From the NCBI GenBank assembly GCA_963422655.1, contig OY730440.1, positions 1,736,001 through 1,800,000 on the forward strand: a stretch of 64,000 nucleotides of DNA, written 5' to 3'. The translations under genes and the position numbers were made by a program. Origin of the DNA: CATQHS01 sp963422655. Its GTDB lineage: Bacteria > Actinomycetota > Acidimicrobiia > Acidimicrobiales > Aldehydirespiratoraceae. The notes below the pieces were generated by a model. It was not told where the DNA came from and searched no databases. It worked only from the letters and a program-made list of their open reading frames with translations. Position 1 is the stretch's first letter. Every line of letters starts with the position of its first letter. Positions 17,275 to 24,877 of the stretch are shown one piece after another.

Positions 17275-18828
17275 ATGGCCGATGCCACGCTTCGCCGTCG
17301 CCGATCAGGAGGCCGGTCCGGCCGGATCGCCACCCGTCAGGCGCCCTTGGACGCCGACGAGGCCCCGGTCAGGCCCGGGTTGCCGGGCGGTCGGTTCGCT
17401 CCCCTGACCGAAACCGACATGGTGCAGGTGTTGGACACGGCCCTGGACCTGCTCGAAAGGGTGGGCATGGGTTCGCCCATCGAAGAGTTCATCGATGTCG
17501 TTACCGGGGCGGGCGGCTGGATGGACGACGCCGACCGGCTCCATTACCCCAGAGGGGTGGTGGAGCGGGCCGTCGAGACCGCGGCCAAGGAGTGGGTCTG
17601 GCACGGGTTCGACGACGATCGATCCATCGAGGTGGGCGGCAACCGGGTTCACTTCGGTACGGCTGGCGCCGCCGTGCTCATACACGACCACGAGACCAAC
17701 ACCTTCCGCCATTCCACCGCCCGGGACGTGTACGACTGCGCCCGCCTGGTGGACACCCTCGACAACATCCACTTTTACGTGAGGACCGTCGTGGCCCGGG
17801 ATCTCACCGACGCCCGGGCGCTCGACATCAACACGGCGTACGCGGCCATGGCCGGTACCACCAAGCCGGTCGGCTCGTCCTGGTTCGAGCGCCATCACGT
17901 GTACGACGCAGTCGAGATGTTCGACATGGCCCTGGGTGGGCCGGGCCAGTTCCGCCAGCGGCCCTTCGTCGTTGCCAACAACACCTTCGTGGTACCGCCC
18001 CTGCGCTTCGCCCAGGAATCGGCCGCGGCCATGGTGGCCCAAGTCGAGACCGGTATGCCCGTCAACCTCCTGTCGGCGGGTCAGGCCGGCGCCACCTCAC
18101 CGGCGGCGCTGGCCGGGTCGCTGACCCAGGCGCTGGCGGAGTGCCTGGCCGCGCTGACCAGCGTCAATCTCTTGCGCCCGGGCCATCCCTGCGTTATGGG
18201 GATGTGGCCGTTCGTCTCGGATCTACGCACGGGAGCCATGAGCGGCGGGTCGGGCGAGGAGGGGATCCTCAACGCGGCTGCAGCTCAGCTCGTCAACTGG
18301 ATGGGACTGCCTTCGGGAGTAGCGGCCGGTATGGCCGATTCCAAGGTGCCCGACAATCAGGCCGGCTACGAGAAGAGCTTGAACGTGGCGCTGGCCGGAC
18401 AGGCCGGCGCCAACCTCGTCTACGAGTCGGCCGGCATGCTGGCCAGCTTGCTGAGTTGCTCTCTGGAAGCGCTGGTCATCGACAACGACATGTTGGGGGG
18501 CATCAACCGGACCATCCGAGGGATCGAGGTCAACGAGGAGACCCTCTCGGCTGGTCTCATCGGGGAAGTGGTGGCCGGGCCGGGCCATTTCCTGGGGTCG
18601 GCCCAAACGTTGGCGCTGATGCAAAAGGAATACGTCTACCCCGTCATCGGCGACCGCGACACCCCCGACAACTGGGTGGAGGCCGGAGCCAAGGGAGCCA
18701 GGGAAGTAGCCCACGAGCATGTCCGCTCTGTGCTGGCCCAGCACCATCCCGACCACATCCCGGCTGCTGCCGACGCCGAGATCCGGGCCGCGTTCGATAT
18801 CCGCGTGCCGCCTCGGCCCGGTTCGTGA
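17275..18828 (+). CDS. MttB-superfamily (non-pyrrolysine) trimethylamine/betaine methyltransferase-like protein
   Basis: A 517-residue member of the MttB superfamily. There is no in-frame amber, so it is of the non-Pyl type, of which the studied MtgB demethylates glycine betaine to dimethylglycine while methylating a corrinoid protein. Recognisable blocks are ALDLLERVGM near residue 59, the HYPRGVVERA block near 91, PVGSSWFERH near 200, the FVVANNTFVVPPLRF stretch near 232 and GMPVNLLSAGQAGATSPAALAGSL near 265. AGGAGG lies 5 bp before the ATG, 11 bp after the second dehydrogenase. The three genes read as betaine to dimethylglycine to sarcosine to glycine. No corrinoid protein or reactivase gene is in the window. 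Confidence 0.85.
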   Translation: MADATLRRRRSGGRSGRIATRQAPLDADEAPVRPGLPGGRFAPLTETDMVQVLDTALDLLERVGMGSPIEEFIDVVTGAGGWMDDADRLHYPRGVVERAVETAAKEWVWHGFDDDRSIEVGGNRVHFGTAGAAVLIHDHETNTFRHSTARDVYDCARLVDTLDNIHFYVRTVVARDLTDARALDINTAYAAMAGTTKPVGSSWFERHHVYDAVEMFDMALGGPGQFRQRPFVVANNTFVVPPLRFAQESAAAMVAQVETGMPVNLLSAGQAGATSPAALAGSLTQALAECLAALTSVNLLRPGHPCVMGMWPFVSDLRTGAMSGGSGEEGILNAAAAQLVNWMGLPSGVAAGMADSKVPDNQAGYEKSLNVALAGQAGANLVYESAGMLASLLSCSLEALVIDNDMLGGINRTIRGIEVNEETLSAGLIGEVVAGPGHFLGSAQTLALMQKEYVYPVIGDRDTPDNWVEAGAKGAREVAHEHVRSVLAQHHPDHIPAAADAEIRAAFDIRVPPRPGS

Positions 18829-18874
18829 CGGCCCGAGTTCGATATCCGCGTGCCGCCTCGGCCCGGTTCGTGAC
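18792..18874. repeat. perfect 38-bp direct repeat, period 45, at the 3' end of the MttB-family gene
   Basis: Bases 18792-18829 (starting GTTCGATATCCGCGTGCCGC) recur exactly at 18837-18874. The first copy encodes the last 12 codons and stop of the methyltransferase gene, the second is non-coding. A third, shorter piece of the unit (CCCGGTTCGTGACGGCCCGA) follows at 18874-18893. Confidence 0.95.
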
Positions 18875-18882
18875 CCGGTTCG

Positions 18883-18900
18883 TGACGGCCCGAGCCGTCA
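18883..18900. terminator. hairpin between convergent genes
   Basis: TGACGGC at 18883-18889 pairs perfectly with GCCGTCA at 18894-18900 around a CCGA loop. It sits where the rightward methyltransferase unit and the leftward ferredoxin gene end, and overlaps the ferredoxin stop codon. There is no clear U-tract, so termination is only probable. Confidence 0.4.
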
Positions 18901-19095
18901 GTCCTCGATGACCTCGATGGCGTATTCGGGACAGTTGTCGGCGGCCAACCGCGCCTTTTCGATCCGGTCGTCGGTTACGATCCCGTCGTTGCGCTCCGAA
19001 GCGGTGCCGAAGTCGTCGACGTCGAAGAGCTCCGGCGCCAGTATGTAGCACCGGTTATGGCCTTGACACCTCTCTTGATCGACGCGGACTCGCAT
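18898..19095 (-). CDS. small CxxHxxC-type ferredoxin
   Basis: A 65-residue ferredoxin. Cluster ligands are Cys10, His13, Cys16 (CQGHNRC) and Cys55 in NCPEYAI, the CxxHxxC...CP pattern known from mycobacterial and other actinobacterial [3Fe-4S] or [4Fe-4S] ferredoxins that often feed cytochromes P450. The acidic middle (PELFDVDDFG) is typical. No P450 or ferredoxin reductase is adjacent; it is divergent from the EF-G2 gene and convergent with the MttB cassette, so its electron partner is unknown. Confidence 0.85.
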   Translation of the reverse strand: MRVRVDQERCQGHNRCYILAPELFDVDDFGTASERNDGIVTDDRIEKARLAADNCPEYAIEVIED

Positions 19096-19180
19096 CGGGA
19101 TTCCTCCACATCGGCAACGAAAGCCCAGTCACATTACCGTACGCCGGAGTTCACCGGTTCGAGTTGGAGGTAGAGCGAAC

Positions 19181-21226
19181 GTGGCGACACGATCCATCAG
19201 AAATATCGTTCTGGCCGGGCACAGCGGGAATGGCAAGACGAGCCTGGCCGAGGCGATGCTCTACCGGGCCGGGGTCATCGACCGGCCCGGTCGGGTCCCC
19301 GACGGTTCCACGGTCTTCGATTACGACCCTATCGAGCATCGACGTCATCAGAGCTTGAGCCTGTCCACGGCGTCGTTCACTTGGGCCGACCACAAGATCA
19401 ACGTCATCGACACGCCCGGCTATGCCGATTTTGTCGGCGAAGTGACCGGCGGCATGGATGCGGCTGATCTGGCCGTGTTCGTTATCGACGGGGTATCCGG
19501 TGTGCAGGCCCAAGATGTCGTCTTGTGGCGCTTGGCCGAAAGAGCCGGCTTGCCTCGGGTGGTCTTCGTAAATGCCCTCGACCGTGACAACTCGTCTTTC
19601 GAACGGACCTTGGAAGACCTGCGGACCCACTTCGGGTCCGGTGTAGCCCCGGCGGAGCTGCCGATCGGGAGCGAGTCGGAGTTCAGCGGCATCGCTGACC
19701 TCATGACCGACCGTGCGCTGGAGTACAGCACCGGCCGCTCCCGTAAGGGGCCCATTCCCGAAGATTTGGTCTCGGCGGCCCAGGCTGGCCACGAACAGCT
19801 CGTCGAAGACGTGGTCGAGGGAGACGATGAGCTTCTGGAGCAGTACTTGGAAGGCATCGAACCCACCGCCGAGCAATTGGAGCGCTTGCTGAACGCTTCG
19901 GTCGGCGCCGGGACGGTGTTTCCCGTGCTCTGTGGCTCGGCGACCACGCCCATCGGCGTGGACCGGTTGCTCGACTTCATCTGTCGGATCGGCCCCGCCC
20001 CCGGAGAGCTGGGCCCGGCACCGGGCACGGCTGGGGACCAGCCGGTCGAGATCGACTTCGATCCGAACGGACGACCGGTGGTCTTCGTGTTCAAGACGAA
20101 GATCGACGAATTCTTGGGCCAGATCTCCTACCTGAAAGTGGTATCAGGCCGGATCCGGTCCAACGACACGCTGGTCGATGCTCGGACCGGCGACAAGGAA
20201 CGCTTCCACCATCTGGTTTCGCTGACCGGAGCTGCCCACACCCCGGTGGATGCCATCAGCGCCGGCGACATCGCCGCCGTTACCAAACTGGACGGCATCC
20301 GCACCGGCGACACCCTGTCCGATGATGCCTCGCTCACGGTTCGGGTGGCTTCTCCCCCCGACCCGGTGTACGGGGTGGCCATCAAGGCGGCTACCCCGGC
20401 CCAGGAGGACAAGTTGGCCACTGTTTTGCGCCGGATCGCGATCGAGGATCCGGGCCTGAAGATCCGCCATGAGCAGACGACGCAGCAGACAGTGTTGTCG
20501 GGCGGCGGTGAGGCCCACATCCGGGTGGCGCTGGCTCGACTGGAGCGTCAAGGGCTCGGCTATGAGACCGAGCCGGTGCGGGTCGCCTACCTGGAGACCC
20601 TGGCCGGCCCGGCTGACGTGGAGAGCAAATTCAAGAAGCAGAGCGGCGGGCACGGCCAGTTCGCAGTAGCGCTGGTGCGGTTCGAACCCCTGGGCCGCGG
20701 CGCCGGTTACCAGTTCGACAGCGAGGTGTCCGGCGGCGCCATCCCCCGCAACCTCATCCCGGCGGTGGGGGCCGGGATCGCCGAGGCCATGGGCAACGGT
20801 GGCCGGTACGGGTTCCCCATCGTCGACATCCGGGCCGTGTGTTACGACGGCAAGCACCATTCGGTGGATTCGTCGGAGATGAGTTTCAAAGTGGCGGGGT
20901 CACTGGCCCTCAGGTCGGCTATGGAACAGGCGGGAAGCGCGGTCCTCGAGCCGGTGAGCGACATCCGGGTCGAGGTTCCCGACAGCCAGCAAGGCGACAT
21001 CCTCGGTGACCTCAACGCCCGCCGGGGTCAGGTGCTGGGAACCGAGCCGGGCGGGGTCGCCGGTACCAGTGTGGTCCATGCTCATGTCCCGACCTCGGAG
21101 ATCCTCGACTACGTGATGGATCTGCGCTCGATGACGGGCGGTACGGGTACCTTCGAGGCAACCCACTACGACTACCAGCCGCTCCCGGCCAACCTTCTCA
21201 ACCGAGTCGTGGCGCCCGAGGACTGA
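19181..21226 (+). CDS. elongation factor G-like GTPase (EF-G2/FusA2 type)
   Basis: A 681-residue EF-G paralog of the actinobacterial EF-G2 type, with all five EF-G domains. G1 is GHSGNGKT at residues 13-20 and G3 is DTPG near 76. G4 is NALD at 131-134 instead of the usual NKxD. Domain II starts near 285, domains III-V run from LATVLRRIAIEDPGL to the end, with the GxG-rich domain IV KFKKQSGGHGQFAVAL. Canonical EF-G is encoded with rpsL/rpsG elsewhere as a rule, and this copy stands alone. Known EF-G2 proteins bind the ribosome but are poor translocases; the role here is unassigned. Start is a GTG with GGAGG about 10 bp upstream. Confidence 0.88.
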   Translation: MATRSIRNIVLAGHSGNGKTSLAEAMLYRAGVIDRPGRVPDGSTVFDYDPIEHRRHQSLSLSTASFTWADHKINVIDTPGYADFVGEVTGGMDAADLAVFVIDGVSGVQAQDVVLWRLAERAGLPRVVFVNALDRDNSSFERTLEDLRTHFGSGVAPAELPIGSESEFSGIADLMTDRALEYSTGRSRKGPIPEDLVSAAQAGHEQLVEDVVEGDDELLEQYLEGIEPTAEQLERLLNASVGAGTVFPVLCGSATTPIGVDRLLDFICRIGPAPGELGPAPGTAGDQPVEIDFDPNGRPVVFVFKTKIDEFLGQISYLKVVSGRIRSNDTLVDARTGDKERFHHLVSLTGAAHTPVDAISAGDIAAVTKLDGIRTGDTLSDDASLTVRVASPPDPVYGVAIKAATPAQEDKLATVLRRIAIEDPGLKIRHEQTTQQTVLSGGGEAHIRVALARLERQGLGYETEPVRVAYLETLAGPADVESKFKKQSGGHGQFAVALVRFEPLGRGAGYQFDSEVSGGAIPRNLIPAVGAGIAEAMGNGGRYGFPIVDIRAVCYDGKHHSVDSSEMSFKVAGSLALRSAMEQAGSAVLEPVSDIRVEVPDSQQGDILGDLNARRGQVLGTEPGGVAGTSVVHAHVPTSEILDYVMDLRSMTGGTGTFEATHYDYQPLPANLLNRVVAPED

Positions 21227-21242
21227 CCGCCCGGTAGGGCGG
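21227..21242 (+). terminator. GC hairpin directly after the EF-G2 gene
   Basis: CCGCCC at 21227-21232 and GGGCGG at 21237-21242 form a perfect 6-bp stem with a GGTA loop starting at the base after the stop codon. No U-tract follows. Confidence 0.4.
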
Positions 21243-21277
21243 CCTCAGGCATAGGTCCGGCGCCGCCCCCGTTTGGT

Positions 21278-21313
21278 CGGGGCGTACCGGGGATCGGGGC
21301 GTACCGGGGATCG
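21278..21313. repeat. 17-bp tandem repeat, two copies
   Basis: CGGGGCGTACCGGGGAT at 21278-21294 is repeated at 21295-21311 without gap, with the start of a third copy. It lies in the 87-bp space between the convergent EF-G2 and hydrolase genes. Confidence 0.9.
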
Positions 21314-22114
21314 TCACAGATGGGGCCGCAGCCAATCGAGGGTGACGCGGTTGAAATCCTCGGAGTTCTCCATCGTCACGAGATGGCCGCAGCCCGCAAA
21401 GACCACCAGCTCGGAGCCGTCGATGGCTTCGTGGAGTTCTCGGGAGCACTCCACCGGGAGCACGTAGTCGAGCTCGCCCACCGTGATGAGCGTCGGTACG
21501 CGCACTTGGCCCGCCTCGGCGCTCAAGTCGTGGGTGAGGTTGGCTTCGATCTGGCCCCTCAGACCCTCGAACGTGGCTGGGTTGGCTTGCATGTGGGCCA
21601 GGATCCTCATCAGATCGTCGAAGTTGTCCATCATGTAGGCGGGGCTGAACAGCAGCGGGAGGGTGGCTTTGTAATAGAAGTCGGTTCCTCCGGCCAGAAG
21701 GATCTCTTTTAGCAGCCCGAGCGAGTACTCGGCGAACCCCCGGGTGGCGAGCCAGCTCGAATGGAGCTGTAGCGTTCGGACCCGTTCAGGGGCATGCACC
21801 GCTATGTGGAGCCCGATCGCCCCGCCGAGCGATGAGCCGGAGATATGAGCCGCCGGGACCTCCATGTGGTCCATCAGGGCGATCGTGTCGGTGGCCATCT
21901 GGGCCACGGTGTAAGGCGGGGGTGTGGTGCTACTGCGCCCGACTCCGCGACCGTCGAAGATCACGCAGGGCACTTCGGACTCGTAGGCCTCGACCTGTGG
22001 CATCCAGCGGGTGCCGTCGGCCCCGGTGCCGCGGATGAACAGGACCGGAGGGCCGTCGCCGTCGCCGTGCTTCTCGTAGTAGATGTCGGCGTCGGTGGAA
22101 CGGGCCAGAGGCAT
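21314..22114 (-). CDS. alpha/beta hydrolase
   Basis: A 266-residue alpha/beta-hydrolase. The nucleophile elbow is GSSLG with Ser95; the oxyanion region is LFIRGTGADG near residue 26 (G-T-G in place of the usual HG). The acid is probably Asp in ITVGELDYVLP near 217 and the base His in GCGHLVTME near 247. Hydrolases like this cleave esters, lactones or amides. It is the last gene of a leftward trio: the amidase ends 3 bp upstream and overlaps the cupin. Substrate unknown. Confidence 0.85.
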   Translation of the reverse strand: MPLARSTDADIYYEKHGDGDGPPVLFIRGTGADGTRWMPQVEAYESEVPCVIFDGRGVGRSSTTPPPYTVAQMATDTIALMDHMEVPAAHISGSSLGGAIGLHIAVHAPERVRTLQLHSSWLATRGFAEYSLGLLKEILLAGGTDFYYKATLPLLFSPAYMMDNFDDLMRILAHMQANPATFEGLRGQIEANLTHDLSAEAGQVRVPTLITVGELDYVLPVECSRELHEAIDGSELVVFAGCGHLVTMENSEDFNRVTLDWLRPHL

Positions 22115-22117
22115 CGG

Positions 22118-23560
22118 CTATCGCCCGTTCGCTCGCTCGGGGGACCCAGGCGCCGGAGCCACCCCGATCGGCCCCAACGCGGTTTGGAGTGTAGCCGCGA
22201 CCGCCACTGCGGTATTTTCCTGCCAGCGGCCCGCCGTGATCTGCACCCCGACGGGCATGTCGTCGGGGTCGAATCCGGCGGTCACGATGCCGGCCGGAAG
22301 CCCGGTCATGTTCTGGGGCACGGTGAAGTGCATCACTGCGTCGCGTAACGGTCGACGCTCACCGTTGATCACGGCCTCGTCACTGCTTTCGATGAGGCTG
22401 GGGCCCACTGCCGAGATGGGGCTGATCAGGGCGTCGACCGATCGAAGTTGACGATCGAACGACGCGATGATCCTGCGCCGTTCTTGCTGGGCTGAGAGGT
22501 AGTCACCAATCGAGACTCCAGCCGCTGCCTCCAAGCGAGAACGCACGTCGTCACCGTACTGACCGGCCCGCTCGGGGAAGAGCTTCATCGACCGGCTGTG
22601 AACATGGTGGGCCTCTGCCATCTGCAGGGGCCCGAAGGCTTCCAGTATCGACGAGGCGGCCGGAAGGTCGATCTCGATTATCTCGGCCCCGAGTTGTTCC
22701 AGCGTGTCGAGTGCTCGGTCGTATACCTTCCCGACTCCAGCATCGAGATCTATGTCGATCAGCGCTTCGGCCGTCGCCACCCGAACCCCGTCGAGTGACG
22801 GGAGAGGCCGGGCATCGGAGAGAAAGGGCGGCCCGGAGCAGTCCGGATCGCTTCGATCGGCGCCGCTCATGGCGGCAACCAATGTCGCGGCGTCGTCGAT
22901 GGACCGGCCCAACGCTCCGGCGGTGTCGAATGACGGGGCCAGGGCGACACCGCCGGTTCGGCCCACACGCCCGAACGTGGGTTTCAACCCGGCGACACCG
23001 CAAAAGCAGGCTGGGATCCTGATCGAACCGCCGGTGTCGCTGCCGACCGCGATGGGAACCATGCCGGCCGCCACCGCCGCGCCGGAACCACCACTGGAGC
23101 CGCCCGGCACCCGGTCGTGGTTCCACGGGTTCCGTGTACTCCGTCGGGTCCGGTGCTGAGTGGTGATGCCCCAACCGAATTCGTGGGACCGGGTCGTGCC
23201 GACGATCAGCGCTCCGGCCCGCCGGAGGCGCCCGACGAGCTCGGCGTCGGCACGGGCCACTCGACCCGACAACACATCGGATCCGTAGTCACCCGGCGCG
23301 CCGGCCACGTCGAACAGCTCTTTTACCGCGACGGGCACGCCGTGCAGCGGGCCTCGGTTGTGGCCCATTGCCAACTCGTCGGTCAGTTCTGCGGCCCGGG
23401 CCCGGGCCGATTCCTCCAGCACGCAGGCGAATGCGCCGATCTCTCCGTCCACGGCGGCGATGCGCCCCAAGACGGAGTCGAGCGCCTCCGACGGGCTGGC
23501 GGTCCCGGCGATGAAGTGCTGGGCCAGCGGGCTGGCACCCAGCCGCCATAGTTCGGTCAA
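22118..23560 (-). CDS. amidase signature family hydrolase
   Basis: A 480-residue enzyme of the amidase signature family, cutting linear or aryl amides. The triad is visible: Lys80 (VAVKELFD), cis-Ser155 in PGGSSGGSGAA and nucleophile Ser179 in GSDTGGSIRIPA. The N-terminal helical part and the C-terminal LMPIA-like closing region match the family in length. It is not GatA, since no gatC or gatB is near and the C-terminal part differs. The ATG overlaps the cupin stop by 4 bases (ATGA), so the two are translated together. Confidence 0.88.
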   Translation of the reverse strand: MTELWRLGASPLAQHFIAGTASPSEALDSVLGRIAAVDGEIGAFACVLEESARARAAELTDELAMGHNRGPLHGVPVAVKELFDVAGAPGDYGSDVLSGRVARADAELVGRLRRAGALIVGTTRSHEFGWGITTQHRTRRSTRNPWNHDRVPGGSSGGSGAAVAAGMVPIAVGSDTGGSIRIPACFCGVAGLKPTFGRVGRTGGVALAPSFDTAGALGRSIDDAATLVAAMSGADRSDPDCSGPPFLSDARPLPSLDGVRVATAEALIDIDLDAGVGKVYDRALDTLEQLGAEIIEIDLPAASSILEAFGPLQMAEAHHVHSRSMKLFPERAGQYGDDVRSRLEAAAGVSIGDYLSAQQERRRIIASFDRQLRSVDALISPISAVGPSLIESSDEAVINGERRPLRDAVMHFTVPQNMTGLPAGIVTAGFDPDDMPVGVQITAGRWQENTAVAVAATLQTALGPIGVAPAPGSPERANGR

Positions 23561-23964
23561 GGGCTTCGCGGCAGATCCGGCACAGCCGCATAACCCGCCT
23601 TGTCGAGAGATGGAGCGCCTCCCAGAATCCAGAGGACGACCATCGACTCGGTACCTTCGTCGGCGCCGGCGGAGTGAGCGGCATTGGCGGGAACGAAGAC
23701 GACATCACCGGCGCTGATGTCGTAGTACTGGTCTGCGACCCGGTGCCAGCCCCGGCCCGACATGACGATCACGACCTCTTCGGCATCGGGATGCAGATGG
23801 TGCTCGTGGGTGCCGCCGGGTGGGTAGACGGTCTGCCCGACCATGATCTTCTCCGACTGCTGCCGGTCCTCTGTGACCAGCGAGCGGATGTCGAGGTGGC
23901 CGAACGGGGTACCAGCCCAATCGCCGGGCGGGGTCGTGTCTGCCCTCACCACATACTCAACCAT
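23557..23964 (-). CDS. cupin domain protein
   Basis: A 135-residue single-domain cupin. Cupin motif 1 is visible as GGTHEHHLHPDAEEVVIVMSG (His, His, Glu metal ligands) and motif 2 as AGDVVFVPANAAHSAG (His). Such proteins are small metal-dependent isomerases, dioxygenases or sensors. ATG 23964 is preferred; an in-frame ATG 27 bp upstream would overlap the divergent dioxygenase start. There is no Shine-Dalgarno and a TATAAT box lies 9 bases upstream on this strand, suggesting a leaderless message. First gene of the cupin-amidase-hydrolase operon. Confidence 0.8.
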   Translation of the reverse strand: MVEYVVRADTTPPGDWAGTPFGHLDIRSLVTEDRQQSEKIMVGQTVYPPGGTHEHHLHPDAEEVVIVMSGRGWHRVADQYYDISAGDVVFVPANAAHSAGADEGTESMVVLWILGGAPSLDKAGYAAVPDLPRSP

Positions 23965-23989
23965 GAGCGAAGTATTATAACATCGCAGC
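23965..23989. promoter_or_regulatory. 25-bp divergent promoter with overlapping -10 boxes
   Basis: The whole space between the two divergent starts contains AGTATTATAACATC at 23971-23984. Read leftward it gives TATAAT nine bases before the cupin ATG; read rightward TATAAC ends 8 bases before the dioxygenase ATG. It contains the 9-mer TATAACATC shared with 32.3 and 44.9 kb. Confidence 0.55.
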
Positions 23990-24877
23990 ATGCGCCAAGG
24001 TCCGCTCCGGGGTCCCGAGATTCTCGAGTTCTACCAGAGGGGTTACCTGCGGCCGGGGCGAGTGTTCGGCATCGACGAGGTCGCCGAGTTGCGAAGATTG
24101 GTCGATGCCGTGACCGTTCGCGAGCAGGCGGAGGGCCGGCTCTACGACCTCTTGGACCCGGGCCTTTGGCCCGATGTCGACGAGCCCGAGCCCGGCGGGT
24201 CCATCGGTGACGACTCGACGCCGAAGCGTCATGTCGAGTTCCTATTCAATCTCTGGCGGGCAGAACCACGGATCCGTGAGTTCATCTTCGATTCCAGGCT
24301 CGGGCGCTGGGCCGCCCAGCTCATCGGTACACCGGCAGTCCGCCTCTTGGAGGACAACGCTCTGTGGAAGGAGCCCCGATCCGGGGGTGCACTCACCTGG
24401 CATCAGGACTGGCCGTATTGGCCTCTGGCACAACCGAACGCGGTCACGGCCTGGATCGCGCTCGACGACACCGACGCGGCCAACGGCGCGATGGCAGTGG
24501 CGGTTGCCAGTCATCTCACGGGAGAACGGCTTCCGGTCACGTTCGGGACGGGAACGCCGTACCTCCAGGATCTTCGTCCTCCCACCGTCGAACCGATCGG
24601 GGATCCGCAAGAGCTCGGGCTCGAGATCGCCACCATCACGCTGCGAGCCGGGGAAGTGTCGTTTCACTCGCCTCTGGTGTGGCACGGTTCGGGGCCCAAT
24701 GACACCGACCGGCCCCGGCGGGCGATCGTCATCCGCTACGTGGGCGCCGGGACGATCTGGCTCGGATCGCAGCGGTACGAGTACAACTACACCGATGAAG
24801 AGGTAGGTCTGGAGGTGGGAGACCCGGTTGGCGGCGAGTACTTTCCCATTATCCCCATTGACACGGTGGCATCGTGA
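23990..24877 (+). CDS. phytanoyl-CoA dioxygenase (PhyH) family oxygenase
   Basis: A 295-residue Fe(II)/2-oxoglutarate oxygenase of the PhyH family. The iron triad is His138 and Asp140 in LTWHQDWPYW, and His232 in PLVWHGSGPN. Arg249 in RRAIVIRY is placed to hold 2-oxoglutarate. PhyH enzymes hydroxylate acyl chains, betaines or phosphonates, among others. Its stop overlaps the amidohydrolase start (ATGA). There is no Shine-Dalgarno; a -10-like TATAAC lies 8 bases upstream, again suggesting a leaderless message. First gene of the six-gene rightward operon. Confidence 0.88.
   Translation: MRQGPLRGPEILEFYQRGYLRPGRVFGIDEVAELRRLVDAVTVREQAEGRLYDLLDPGLWPDVDEPEPGGSIGDDSTPKRHVEFLFNLWRAEPRIREFIFDSRLGRWAAQLIGTPAVRLLEDNALWKEPRSGGALTWHQDWPYWPLAQPNAVTAWIALDDTDAANGAMAVAVASHLTGERLPVTFGTGTPYLQDLRPPTVEPIGDPQELGLEIATITLRAGEVSFHSPLVWHGSGPNDTDRPRRAIVIRYVGAGTIWLGSQRYEYNYTDEEVGLEVGDPVGGEYFPIIPIDTVAS

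Noticed and set aside
17275..18828. pyrrolysine-containing MttB
   Set aside because: The frame has no internal TAG, so this is the non-pyrrolysine type.
17193..18911. 572-codon plus-strand frame overlapping the MttB-family gene
   Set aside because: Arg/Gly-rich shadow in another phase of the MttB-family gene.
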